DNA from: DATAXI01 sp963756185
GTDB lineage: Bacteria; Verrucomicrobiota; Verrucomicrobiia; Chthoniobacterales; Chthoniobacteraceae
NCBI GenBank assembly: GCA_963756185.1
Contig: CAVWMS010000001.1
Location: 1,005,143-1,069,142, forward strand
DNA length: 64,000 nucleotides
Direction of reading: 5' to 3'
The number at the start of each line of letters is the position of its first letter. Position 1 is the first letter of the stretch. The notes under the pieces are model-generated. The model ran no database searches. It had not been told where the DNA came from and saw only the letters and a list, made by a program, of their open reading frames with translations. This document shows positions 25,443 through 33,931 of this stretch, one piece after another. The translations under genes were made by a program, and so were the position numbers.

Positions 25443-26096
25443 TCACTCGGGCGCCTCCAGCCCCTTGTGTTTCAGCCGCCCGATGATCTCACCCACCACG
25501 CCGTCAATCGTCAGGCTCGAGCTGTCGATCACCCAGGCGTCCTCGGCGATCGTCAGCGGCCCCGCCCTGCGCGACGTGTCTTCGCGGTCCCTGTCCGTAA
25601 TCACGTCCCGCTGGCCTTGCCGCGCGCGCCGCCGCGCCCGCACCTCGGGCGAGGCGTCGATGTAAAATTTGTACGGCGTATCCGGAAACACCACCGAGCC
25701 GATGTCCCGGCCTTCCATCACCAGGTCGTGCCGCTCCGCGTACTCGCGCTGTTTTTCCACCAGCAGCCGCCTGACCTCCGCCATTCTCGATATCGCCGAC
25801 ACGTTGCGATTTACCTCTTCGTCACAAAGATACGGCTCGGGGTCTTCGCCGCCCATCCGGATCGTTGACACATTGTTCTCGAGCCCGCACTCCATCGGCA
25901 TCTGCGGCAGCAGCGCCAGGACCGATTGCGGATCCTGCGGATTGGCGCCATGCCGCAGCATCCACCATGTCACCGCGCGGTACATCGCCCCGGAGTTCAC
26001 ATACGCCAGCCCCAGCCGGCGCGCCAGCGCCCGCGATACGCTGCTCTTGCCGGATGCTGCCGGCCCGTCGATCGCGATGATGGTACGGCTCCCCAC
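25443..26096 (-). CDS. cmk: Cytidylate kinase
   Basis: The 217-residue protein begins TIIAIDGPAASGKSSVSRALA with the P-loop GPAASGKSS, and has the Cmk-specific YVNSGAMYRAVTWW and LVMEGRDIGSVVFPD with IDASPEVRARRRARQGQ. The LID arginines are present in DREDTSR. It phosphorylates CMP and dCMP. It lies between aroA (9-base gap) and plsC (1-base gap), the common aroA-cmk arrangement. Confidence 0.97.
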   Translation of the reverse strand: MGSRTIIAIDGPAASGKSSVSRALARRLGLAYVNSGAMYRAVTWWMLRHGANPQDPQSVLALLPQMPMECGLENNVSTIRMGGEDPEPYLCDEEVNRNVSAISRMAEVRRLLVEKQREYAERHDLVMEGRDIGSVVFPDTPYKFYIDASPEVRARRRARQGQRDVITDRDREDTSRRAGPLTIAEDAWVIDSSSLTIDGVVGEIIGRLKHKGLEAPE

Positions 26097-26105
26097 GGCT
26101 GCTAT

Positions 26106-27440
26106 TTATTGATGGGTGGGAAGCGCCGCGATGACCGGAATTTGCTCCTCGCGCGTCGGCTTCATGATGTGCTCGAGCGTATCGTGGAATCCGGGATACG
26201 ACGTTGCCACGCAATCGATGTCATCGATCACCGTGTCGCCCTCCGCGAACAACCCGGCGATGGCAAACGCCATCGCGATCCGGTGATCCCCAAAACTTTG
26301 CAGCTTCGCCCCGCGCAGCGGCGCCCCGCCGACGATCTCGAGGCCATCCTCCTGCTCGGTCACCTCGACTCCCATCGCCTTCAGGTTCGTCGCGATTGCC
26401 GCCAGCCGGTCCGTCTCCTTCACCCGCAATTCCTTCGCATCCGCAATGATGGTCGTCCCCTGCGCCAGCGCGCCGGCCACGGCCAGGATCGGGATTTCAT
26501 CGATCACATTCGGAATTTCCCTTCCCTGGATCACCGTCCCCTTGAGCCGCGCCCCCTCGATCACCACCGTGCCCCGCGGTTCGCCTTCGGCATCCGCTTC
26601 GATCTCATTCACGGCCGCGCCCATCCGCAGCAGCACGGCCAGCACGCCCGTGCGCGTCTTGTTCAACCCCACGTCCTTCACCAGCAGGTGCGAGCGCGGT
26701 TGCGCCGCCGCGGCCACCAGCCAGAAGGCCGCGCTCGAAATATCGCCCGGCACCGTGAAGTCGCGTGACTCCGGCGTTTGCTCGCCGGCGATCGACACCG
26801 TCAGGTCCTCGCGCTGCGGACGCACCAGGAAATAATTCAGCATCCGCTCCGTGTGATCCCGGCTCTGGCTCGGCTCGGTGATGCTGGTCCTGCCTTTTGC
26901 AAACAGGGCCGCCAGCAGGATCGCGCTCTTCACCTGCGCGCTCGCCACCGGCATGAAATAATTGATCGGATGCGGCTTCGCCCCCTCGATCAGCAGCGGC
27001 GGCGTATTCTTCGGGCCTTCCGCCGTGATCTTCGCCCCCATCTCGGCCAGCGGATCCATGATCCGCTTCATCGGCCGGCGCGAGAGCGAGGCGTCGCCCT
27101 TGAGGCGGGACTTGAACGGTTGCGTGGCCAGGATGCCCGCCAGCAGCCGCATCGTCGTGCCGGAATTGCCGCAATCGATATCCCCGGCCGGCGGCGTCAA
27201 TTGTTTGCGCGTCCCATGCACCACCAGCGTCGTCGGCTCGGGCTGCTCGACCCGCACGCCCAGCGCGCGCACCGCATCCACCGTGGCCATGCAATCCTCG
27301 CTCGGCAAAAATCCCCGGATCACGCACGACCCGTTCGACAGCGCGGCGATGAGCACCGCGCGGTGCGAGATGCTTTTGTCTCCCGGCACCTGGATTTCAG
27401 TTTGGATGACGGGAGCCCGATGTATTTTCCAGTGGCGCAT
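26106..27440 (-). CDS. aroA: 3-phosphoshikimate 1-carboxyvinyltransferase (EPSP synthase)
   Basis: The 444-residue product has the family signatures: PGDKSISHRAVLIAAL near the start, DCGNSGTTMRLLAGIL, SLSRRPMKRI, DISSAAFWLVAAA, RVKETDRLAAIATNL and FGDHRIAMAFAIAG. It makes EPSP from shikimate 3-phosphate and PEP in the chorismate pathway. The active-site loop has GNSGTTMR, so the Gly in LLAG is followed by the usual hydrophobic residues. It is downstream of tyrA by about 70 bases and overlaps no other gene. Confidence 0.97.
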   Translation of the reverse strand: MRHWKIHRAPVIQTEIQVPGDKSISHRAVLIAALSNGSCVIRGFLPSEDCMATVDAVRALGVRVEQPEPTTLVVHGTRKQLTPPAGDIDCGNSGTTMRLLAGILATQPFKSRLKGDASLSRRPMKRIMDPLAEMGAKITAEGPKNTPPLLIEGAKPHPINYFMPVASAQVKSAILLAALFAKGRTSITEPSQSRDHTERMLNYFLVRPQREDLTVSIAGEQTPESRDFTVPGDISSAAFWLVAAAAQPRSHLLVKDVGLNKTRTGVLAVLLRMGAAVNEIEADAEGEPRGTVVIEGARLKGTVIQGREIPNVIDEIPILAVAGALAQGTTIIADAKELRVKETDRLAAIATNLKAMGVEVTEQEDGLEIVGGAPLRGAKLQSFGDHRIAMAFAIAGLFAEGDTVIDDIDCVATSYPGFHDTLEHIMKPTREEQIPVIAALPTHQ

Positions 27441-27509
27441 GGGTTGGTTGGGTAATTGGCCGGAGAGTCTGCGGCTGAGTCTTCAATCACGCATTGGCCT
27501 GCTCGGCAA

Positions 27510-28367
27510 TCAGCAATTTCCTTTCAGACGGTCGCGCGTCCGTTTCGCTTCCGCCAAATATTCTTCGATTGCGCCCGCATGGCCGCCTTCGAGCAGCTTC
27601 GAGATCCCCGCCAGATTCTCCACCATCGCGCGGATCGCTTTTTGCACCGCGCCCCGGTTTTCCATGAGAATCTCCGCCCACATCGCCGGCGGGCCGGAGG
27701 CGACGCGCGTGGTGTCGATGAACCCGTTGCCGCGCCACTCGAGCGAGGCGGGATTTTCTTCGAGCGCTGTCTGCACCAGCGCGGCGGCGGCAAGATGCGG
27801 CAAATGACTGATCAGCGCCACCGCCTCGTCGTGCGCCTTTGGATTGGTAAGCACCACGCGGCAGCCGAGCATCTTCCAAAAACTCGCCAGCTTCTCAGCG
27901 GCTTCCTTCTTCGCCTCGTTTTCCGGCGTCACGAAAGTGACCGCGCCCTCGAACAAATCCGCCCGCGCAGCATCCATGCCCGCCTGTTCGGAGCCGGCCA
28001 TCGGATGGCTGCCGACGAAATGCGCGCGCCCGTCAAAAATTTTCCCCAGGCTGGCCGCGACAGGCTGCTTCACGCTTCCCACGTCGGTCACCAGGGCATC
28101 CGGTTCGACCACGCCGGCAATGCGCCCGGCCACCTCCGCCATCGCGCCGATGGGCATGCAAAAGACGATCAGCTTCGCCCCCTTTGCCACGGAGGCCGCA
28201 TCGGTCGAAGCCGCGTCGGCAATGCCCGCGTCCAGCGCCTTGCGTGCGCTCTCCTCGCGCCGCGCCCAGACGCGGATTTCCGTCCCTTTCATCCGCTTGC
28301 GGATCGCCAGCGCCAGCGATCCACCCAGCAAGCCGGGACTCAGGATCGCAATCGAGGAAAGAGACAT
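27510..28367 (-). CDS. tyrA: Prephenate dehydrogenase
   Basis: From ATG 28367 the product has 285 residues. The NAD(P)-binding region is IAILSPGLLGGSLALAIRKR, where the usual first Gly of GxGxxG is Ser. Family residues follow: LIVFCMPIGAMAEVAG, VTDVGSVKQPV, FVGSHPMAGSEQAG (the prephenate-binding H-P-M-A-G), and TPENEA. It converts prephenate to 4-hydroxyphenylpyruvate. A longer ORF starts at 28436 but the extra residues are not conserved in type. It is the first gene of the likely operon with aroA, cmk and plsC. Confidence 0.92.
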   Translation of the reverse strand: MSLSSIAILSPGLLGGSLALAIRKRMKGTEIRVWARREESARKALDAGIADAASTDAASVAKGAKLIVFCMPIGAMAEVAGRIAGVVEPDALVTDVGSVKQPVAASLGKIFDGRAHFVGSHPMAGSEQAGMDAARADLFEGAVTFVTPENEAKKEAAEKLASFWKMLGCRVVLTNPKAHDEAVALISHLPHLAAAALVQTALEENPASLEWRGNGFIDTTRVASGPPAMWAEILMENRGAVQKAIRAMVENLAGISKLLEGGHAGAIEEYLAEAKRTRDRLKGNC

Positions 28368-28444
28368 CGGTTTTTGGCGCGGATGTTTCATATCCGCTCC
28401 GGCGCGCTGCTCTCGCAGCCAGGCACTTCCGTCCAACGCGCCGT

Positions 28445-28873
28445 TCAGGGCACGAGGAATATCTTTTGCGTGTACGGGTCCTTGACCTCGGTCCCGGGCG
28501 GGAAACCCCGGACGTCCACGTAACCCGCTTCCGGCGCGTAGGGGCTGGTGACAAACCCCGGCTTGCCCTGCACCGGCTGCGCATAGGGATAATCATGCTT
28601 CTCCACCGGGGCCGGGGGGCTGCCGCCGGCCTGAGGGTTGCCCTCATTCACGCCCGGGGGCGGCGGCGGAGGCGGTGTCGGCGCGATCGGGCCGGTATCG
28701 CCCGTCAAGCTGTTCGGCGGCCCTGGCGGCGTGGCCTCGGGGTTGACCTCGTTGGGCTGATCCGGGTTATAGCCAAACGGGTGCTTGTGCGGTTTCTCCT
28801 CATCGGAGCCGCAGGCGGCCAGGAAAATAAGAACGGCAACAACGGTCAAAACGGAAAATGCAGGTCGAATCAT
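28445..28873 (-). CDS. Proline-rich lipoprotein with a conserved-looking C-terminal tail
   Basis: This 142-residue protein has a lipoprotein signal peptide with lipobox LAAC (Cys at residue 21). A Pro/Gly-rich region with about eight consecutive Pro follows, and then a distinctive ordered tail: GKPGFVTSPYAPEAGYVDVR followed by GFPPGTEVKDPYTQKIFLVP. The tail looks like a short folded module rather than linker, and I recall similar tails in Verrucomicrobiota proteins, though I cannot name the family. It precedes tyrA on the same strand with a 77-base gap. Confidence 0.75.
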   Translation of the reverse strand: MIRPAFSVLTVVAVLIFLAACGSDEEKPHKHPFGYNPDQPNEVNPEATPPGPPNSLTGDTGPIAPTPPPPPPPGVNEGNPQAGGSPPAPVEKHDYPYAQPVQGKPGFVTSPYAPEAGYVDVRGFPPGTEVKDPYTQKIFLVP

Positions 28874-28942
28874 AAGCCCTTGTCGTTGGTGTCTTAAACC
28901 ATTGCCCCCTTTGATGACAACAGCAATTCAAAAACGCGCATT

Positions 28943-29920
28943 CTACCGCACCACTTTCGGGCCCGGTTCCACCTCCTCGGCCAGCAGCGCCGCCATCTCC
29001 CCGGGGCCCTCGATGGCGGCCAGCTTTGCCAGGCGTGGCGCCTGCCGCAGCCGGCTGCCCCGCGTCAGGCCTTGCAGCCTGCCGGGCAATTCCGAAGAAA
29101 GCGCTTCCGGCCAGAGGAATGTCACCGGCTGGGAGAGCATCGGCAGCCGCTGCTCGAGATCGACATTTAGCCTGCCCGCGTGGAAATTGCGGATCGCATG
29201 CTCCGCGCCGCACTGTTGCGCGCAGGTGGTATAGACATCAATGGTCTCGTCCGTGATACGCGATCCATCCGCGAAACCGTGCGCCGCCAGCCATGCGCGC
29301 ACGGCTTTGCGGCTCGATTGATAATTCCGGTACATGAACCGGTGAACCAGCGGCGCCAGGGCGGCAAGGCGCTTGCCCCCAAACACTTCCCGTCTTCCCG
29401 GTTCCTTCAGCCCCGCCGGCATCCAGAGCAGCAGCCGGCTCACCATCTCCGGGTGCTGCGTCGCCAGCAGCACGCTCAAGCCCGCGCCCAGCCCGCTCGC
29501 CACCACCGTTACCGGCTGCTCGCAGGTTCCGCGGATGAATTCCGCCAGCGACCTCGCGTAATCGGCCGCCCCCAGGTTCGCGTCGGGCCGCGCCGATTCC
29601 CCGAACCCGATCAGGTCCGGCGCCAGCACCCGGTGACTCGCCGTGAACTGCGGGTAAACCTTCGACCATTCATACGACGACGCCCCCACGCAGATGCCGT
29701 GCAGGAAGACCAGCGTCGGCCCGGCGCCCGACTCGTGATACACCATCTGCCCCAGGCTCGTGTGCAGCGCCTTGGTCTGGAATATGGCGGGCGAAATCGT
29801 ATCCGGCACCCGCGCCTTGGTCACCGGACGCACCGCGAATCGCAGCGCCAGCAGGATCGCACCCACCAACCCGGCGCCCAATCCCGCGCCGAAGAGCCGC
29901 CTCTTTCGCTTTGAACTCAT
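28943..29920 (-). CDS. Membrane-anchored alpha/beta hydrolase-fold protein
   Basis: The protein has 325 residues, with a hydrophobic N-terminal anchor (FGAGLGAGLVGAILLALRFAV). It has the hydrolase strand-loop LVFLHGICVGASSYEWSKV, VLAPDLIGFGESARP, and an elbow region VTVVASGLGAGLSVLLA. At the elbow the usual Gly-x-Ser-x-Gly is replaced by A-S-G-L-G, so the nucleophile Ser is missing or shifted. A conventional serine hydrolase is therefore doubtful. It begins 3 bases after the corrected end of purM. Its substrate and role are unknown. Confidence 0.7.
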   Translation of the reverse strand: MSSKRKRRLFGAGLGAGLVGAILLALRFAVRPVTKARVPDTISPAIFQTKALHTSLGQMVYHESGAGPTLVFLHGICVGASSYEWSKVYPQFTASHRVLAPDLIGFGESARPDANLGAADYARSLAEFIRGTCEQPVTVVASGLGAGLSVLLATQHPEMVSRLLLWMPAGLKEPGRREVFGGKRLAALAPLVHRFMYRNYQSSRKAVRAWLAAHGFADGSRITDETIDVYTTCAQQCGAEHAIRNFHAGRLNVDLEQRLPMLSQPVTFLWPEALSSELPGRLQGLTRGSRLRQAPRLAKLAAIEGPGEMAALLAEEVEPGPKVVR

Positions 29921-29923
29921 CGC

Positions 29924-30953
29924 TCAGAACTCCAGCCGCACCACGCCCGAGCCCCGCTCGATGCGGCCGATTTCCCTGGCGCGGAGTTTCTTGGCGAGAG
30001 CGGGCGCATCTTTCTTCGAGACGATCGCCGCCATTCCTATTCCCATGTTGAACACCTGATACATTTCGGTTCGCGGCACGTTTCCGGCCCGCTCGAGGAC
30101 TTGAAATATCGCCGGCGCCTTCCATGACGCCTGCCTCGATCACCGCGTCGCAATTCTTCGGCAGCACCCGCGGCAGGTTGTCCACCAGGCCGCCGCCGGT
30201 GATGTGGGCCAGGCCTTTGATCGCGCCGCCGGGCGCGTATGCCAGCAGCGGCTGGTAATTGCGATGGACCCGCAGCAATTCATCCGCCAGCGTCCCTTTC
30301 ATGCCCTCGAGGCGTGACTCCGGCGTCAGCCCCATCGTCTCGAACAGGATTTTTCTCGCCAGCGAATAGCCGTTCGTGTGCAGCCCGTTTGATGCGAGGC
30401 CCAGCACGATGTCTCCCGGTTTGATCCGGCTGCCGTCGATCATTTTTTTCCGGTCCACCACCCCGACGATGGTTCCCGCAAGGTCATACTCGCCCCGCTG
30501 GTACATCCCCGGCATTTGCGCCGTCTCGCCGCCGATCAATGCGCAGCCGGCCTGCCGGCATGCCTTGGTGAATCCGCGCAGGATTTGCTCGAACACCGCC
30601 GGCTCGAGCCGCTCCGCCCCGATGTAATCGAGAAAAAAGAGCGGCCGCGCGCCGATGACCGCGATGTCGTTGACGCAATGATTCACCAGATCCTGTCCCA
30701 CCGTGTCGTGGCGTCCCGTCGCGAAGGCGATCTTCAGTTTCGTCCCGACCCCGTCCACGCTCGAGACCAGCACCGGCTCGCGCATCCCGCGAAAATTCGG
30801 CCGGAACAATCCGCCGAATCCCCCCACCTTCCCGAGCACCTCCGGGCCGTGGGTAACCTTCACGCGGTCATGGATCCGGCTCTTGACCGCGTTGCCCAGG
30901 TCCACGTCGACTCCGGCCCGGGCGTATGCCTTCCTTTCTCCGGCGGCGCTCAT
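29924..30953 (-). CDS. purM: Phosphoribosylformylglycinamidine cyclo-ligase, frameshifted
   Basis: The N-terminal 270 residues match PurM: YARAGVDVDLGN, GGFGGLFRPNF, VSSVDGVGTKLKIAF, LVNHCVNDIAVIGARPLFFLDY, GGETAQMPGMY, SNGLHTNGYSLAR and AHITGGGLVDNLPRVLP. The frame then shifts by one base at about 30115-30130. The next frame continues W-K-A-P-A-I-F-Q-V-L-E, TEMYQVFNMGIGMA and ends LEF at 29924, restoring a product of about 342 residues. PurM closes the imidazole ring of AIR in purine synthesis. Its ATG overlaps the purF stop by four bases, giving a purF-purM operon. Confidence 0.93.
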
Positions 30954-32455
30954 TTCAGGCCGTCGAAGAGCTGCGGATGGTCGTCCTCGCCCGTCAGGAG
31001 GCCGGTCCGGTTGCGGCGCCGTTCCATCACGTATTTGTCCAGGTTCGGGTCCACCGGCACCGGGTAATCGCCGTTGAAACAGGCCAGGCAGAAATTGATT
31101 GCCGGCTGGCCCGTGGCGCGCACCATCGCCTCAGCGGACAGGTAACCGATGGAATCCGCGTCCAGGTATTCGCGGATTTGGTCCAGTGTGCATTGGTTGG
31201 CCAGCAGGTTGCGCGGATCGGGAAAATCGATGCCGTAATGGCACGCGTGCCGGTGCGGCGGGCAGGAAATCCGCATGTGCACTTCCTTCGCGCCCGCCTC
31301 GCGCATGTTGACCACGCGCGCCCGCGCCGTCGTGCCGCGCACGATCGAGTCATCGACCACGACGACCCGTCTCCCCGCCACGGCCTCCTTGATGAGGTTC
31401 AGCTTCACCCTCACATTGAAGTCGCGGATCATCTGCGTCGGCTGCAAAAATGTCCGCCCGATATAGTGGTTCCGCACGAAGGCATGCTCGAACGGGATGC
31501 CCAGCTCCTCGGCAAAACCGAGCGCTGCGTAGGTTCCCGAATCCGGCACCGGCACCACCAGGTCCGCCTCCGCGGGATGCAGCCGCGCCAGTTCACGCCC
31601 CATCTGCGTGCGGATCCGCGCCACGTTGGTGTTGGCGATGATGCTGTCCGGGCGGGCAAAGTAAACCAGCTCGAAGATGCAGAACGCCTGCTTCTCCTCG
31701 CCGAATGGAAACTCGGATCGATACCCGTGCTCGTCGATGATAATGACCTCGCCCGGCTCGACCTCGCGGATGAATTCCGCGTGAATCAAGTCAAGCGCGC
31801 ACGTTTCGCTCGACAGGATATAGGCCCCCTCGAGCTTGCCGAGCACCAGCGGTCGAAACCCAAACGGATCGCGCACGCCGATGATCTCCCGGTCGCTCAT
31901 GATTACCAGCGTGAACGCCCCCTGGACTTTCCGCAGCGCCCCGAGCACGCCGGTGGTGGAATTCGGCTGCGCCAGCAGATGGAGGATGATCTCGCTGTCG
32001 ACCGTCGTCTGAAAAATCGACCCCGACTGCTCCAATTCGTCCCGCAGCCAGGAGGCGTTGATGAGGTTGCCGTTGTGCGCGATTGCCAGTTGCCCGCGGC
32101 CCGTCTCGCCGATGAGCGGCTGGGCGTTCTTGATATTGCTCGAGCCCGTGGTCGAGTACCGCACGTGGCCGATCGCCCGCATCCCCTTGAGCCCGACCAG
32201 GTCCGGCTCGGAAAAAACCTGCCCCACCAGCCCCATCGCCACATGCCGGCGAAACTGGCTGTTCGGCCCCTCGGAGGTCACGATCCCCGCGCTCTCCTGC
32301 CCGCGGTGCTGCAGCGCAAACAGGCCGTAGTAAGTCAGGTAGGCCGCATTCGGATGGCCGAAGACTGCGAAGACGCCGCACTCGTGACGGGGTGTATGGG
32401 AACTGTTCAAATGGGAAAGCCGGTCGCGGCGCTTTTCAAGATTGTATTTACCCAA
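30950..32455 (-). CDS. purF: Amidophosphoribosyltransferase
   Basis: The 501-residue protein has a short propeptide before the catalytic Cys in HECGVFAVFG (about residue 26). The glutaminase domain (ALQHRGQESAGI, AIAHNGNLIN, GVRDPFGFRPLVLGKL) is followed by the phosphoribosyltransferase domain with the PRPP loop VVVVDDSIVRGTTAR. Cysteines in AFCIFE, HACHYGIDFP and FCLACFNGDYP suit the [4Fe-4S]-type enzyme. PurF commits PRPP to purine synthesis. The stop overlaps the purM start (ATGA). Confidence 0.97.
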   Translation of the reverse strand: MGKYNLEKRRDRLSHLNSSHTPRHECGVFAVFGHPNAAYLTYYGLFALQHRGQESAGIVTSEGPNSQFRRHVAMGLVGQVFSEPDLVGLKGMRAIGHVRYSTTGSSNIKNAQPLIGETGRGQLAIAHNGNLINASWLRDELEQSGSIFQTTVDSEIILHLLAQPNSTTGVLGALRKVQGAFTLVIMSDREIIGVRDPFGFRPLVLGKLEGAYILSSETCALDLIHAEFIREVEPGEVIIIDEHGYRSEFPFGEEKQAFCIFELVYFARPDSIIANTNVARIRTQMGRELARLHPAEADLVVPVPDSGTYAALGFAEELGIPFEHAFVRNHYIGRTFLQPTQMIRDFNVRVKLNLIKEAVAGRRVVVVDDSIVRGTTARARVVNMREAGAKEVHMRISCPPHRHACHYGIDFPDPRNLLANQCTLDQIREYLDADSIGYLSAEAMVRATGQPAINFCLACFNGDYPVPVDPNLDKYVMERRRNRTGLLTGEDDHPQLFDGLK

Positions 32456-32525
32456 CCGGCATCCTCGAAGTCCATGCAGGAATTGAATTCCGGATATTTA
32501 AACCCTGATGAAAGCGGAGTCGAAA

Positions 32526-33272
32526 TTATAGCACCTTCTCGAGCCGCGAGCAAAGCGTCTTGAGCACCTTGAGGCGCGTGTGCCATTTGAAATTGGCCGC
32601 CACAATGTTCCATGGGGCGTGCCGGGTCGCCGTCCGGGCGAACATGTCCTCCGCGCTGATGTTGTGCTCTTCCCATTTGTCCCGGTTGCGCCAATCCTCG
32701 TCGTTGATCTTCCACGCCTTGGCCGGATCGGCCTCGCGTTTCTTGAACCGGGCCAGTTGCTCCTCCTTGGTGATGTGCAGGTAAAGCTTCACGATGGTGC
32801 AGCCGCTGTGAAACAGCGTCTCCTCGAAGGCGTTGATTTCGTCGTAGGCCCGTTTCCATTCATCCCGGGTGGCAAATCCTTCGACCCGCTCGACCAGCAC
32901 CCGCCCATACCAGGAGCGGTCGAAGATGGCGATTTCCCCCTCGGGCGGAATCTTGCTCCAGAAGCGCCACATATAATGGTGGCGGTATTCCTCGGCGGTC
33001 GGTTTCACGACGGAATAGACGCGGATGGTCCGCGGGTCCAGCTTCTCGACCACCCGCTTGATGGCCCCGCCCTTGCCCGCCGCGTCGGGCCCCTCGAACA
33101 CCACCATGATCGAATGGCGCCCGCCCACCAGCTTGCGCTGGATCGCCAGGAATTCGAGCTGATAGTCGCGCAGTTGCTCCTTGTATTCCTTCTCCGTGAC
33201 CGACTGATCCTGGTCGAGTCGGTCCAGCAGGCCGCGGACTTCGTGGGCGGGCATTGGCAGGCTGATTTTCAT
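32526..33272 (-). CDS. ppk2: PPK2-family polyphosphate kinase
   Basis: The 248-residue protein has the PPK2 Walker A FEGPDAAGKGGAIKRVVEKL, the lid-type VVKPTAEEYRHHYMWRFW, and the Walker B IFDRSWYGRVLVERVEGF. PPK2 enzymes transfer phosphate between polyphosphate and nucleoside phosphates, commonly polyP-driven nucleotide regeneration. Which class (mono- or diphosphate acceptor) cannot be decided by eye. It is co-directional with the SixA gene 30 bases upstream and divergent from ppk1. Confidence 0.92.
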   Translation of the reverse strand: MKISLPMPAHEVRGLLDRLDQDQSVTEKEYKEQLRDYQLEFLAIQRKLVGGRHSIMVVFEGPDAAGKGGAIKRVVEKLDPRTIRVYSVVKPTAEEYRHHYMWRFWSKIPPEGEIAIFDRSWYGRVLVERVEGFATRDEWKRAYDEINAFEETLFHSGCTIVKLYLHITKEEQLARFKKREADPAKAWKINDEDWRNRDKWEEHNISAEDMFARTATRHAPWNIVAANFKWHTRLKVLKTLCSRLEKVL

Positions 33273-33302
33273 GCTCGATGCGAATGGCTGCCCGGAAACC
33301 GT

Positions 33303-33773
33303 CTACCGGTAAAGCCGAATCAGCGCTTTCGCCGGAAAGAGCCACAGCAACCGCGCCGCCGGCATCTCTTCGGATAGCTCAATCGCGCCCACGGCCGCCT
33401 TGCCAAATTTCACCCGGCCCCCCGTCAACGCCCGGATCAGGCCGCTGAAATCCGGTTCATGCCCGACCATCATCACGTCGCCCTTTGGGCGGCTCGCCAC
33501 CAGGGTGTCGCATTTGCGCCGGTCGAAACCCGGCGCCAGTTCCGGGCTTCGCTCGAGCGCGATGCCCAGTTCCTTCGCGGCGATATCCGCCGTTTGCAGC
33601 GCCCGCAGCAGCGGGCTGCTCAGGATGAAATCGGGCGCCACCTTCAGCCGCTTGAGCGCCGCGGCCACCACGCGCATCTCCTCGATGCCCTCCCTGGTGA
33701 GCGGGCGCTCGTCATCCGGGCCGGCCCATTCGGGCCAGTCCGCTTTGCCATGCCGCAGCAGGTAGAGAATCAT
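33303..33773 (-). CDS. sixA: Phosphohistidine phosphatase (SixA-like, histidine phosphatase superfamily)
   Basis: This 156-residue protein has the phosphoglycerate-mutase-like RHG motif in YLLRHGKAD and the second catalytic His in VMMVGHEPDFSGLI, with DFILSSPLLRALQTA between. SixA removes phosphate from phosphohistidine, e.g. on histidine phosphotransfer proteins. Here it lies between ppk2 and ppk1, an arrangement seen in other bacteria, so a role with polyphosphate metabolism or NTP balance is possible. The exact substrate is inferred. Confidence 0.88.
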   Translation of the reverse strand: MILYLLRHGKADWPEWAGPDDERPLTREGIEEMRVVAAALKRLKVAPDFILSSPLLRALQTADIAAKELGIALERSPELAPGFDRRKCDTLVASRPKGDVMMVGHEPDFSGLIRALTGGRVKFGKAAVGAIELSEEMPAARLLWLFPAKALIRLYR

Positions 33774-33883
33774 GGATTCGGGCAGCGAGGTCGCCCGGGA
33801 TTTCGCACGCTCGCCGCCCGGATTTCAATGAGAATGAACAAGATTCTTCCGCCCATCCTGCCGGAGCGCGCATCCGCTCCCTT

Positions 33884-33911
33884 TTCGAATTTCGAGTTTC
33901 GAATTTCGAAT
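33884..33911. repeat. TTCGAA heptad array upstream of ppk1
   Basis: Four tandem 7-base units (TTCGAAT, TTCGAGT, TTCGAAT, TTCGAAT) end 20 bases before the ppk1 ATG at 33932. No clear Shine-Dalgarno sequence lies between, apart from a GGGGG run. Confidence 0.9.
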
Positions 33912-33931
33912 TTCTCTGTATCTCTGGGGGA

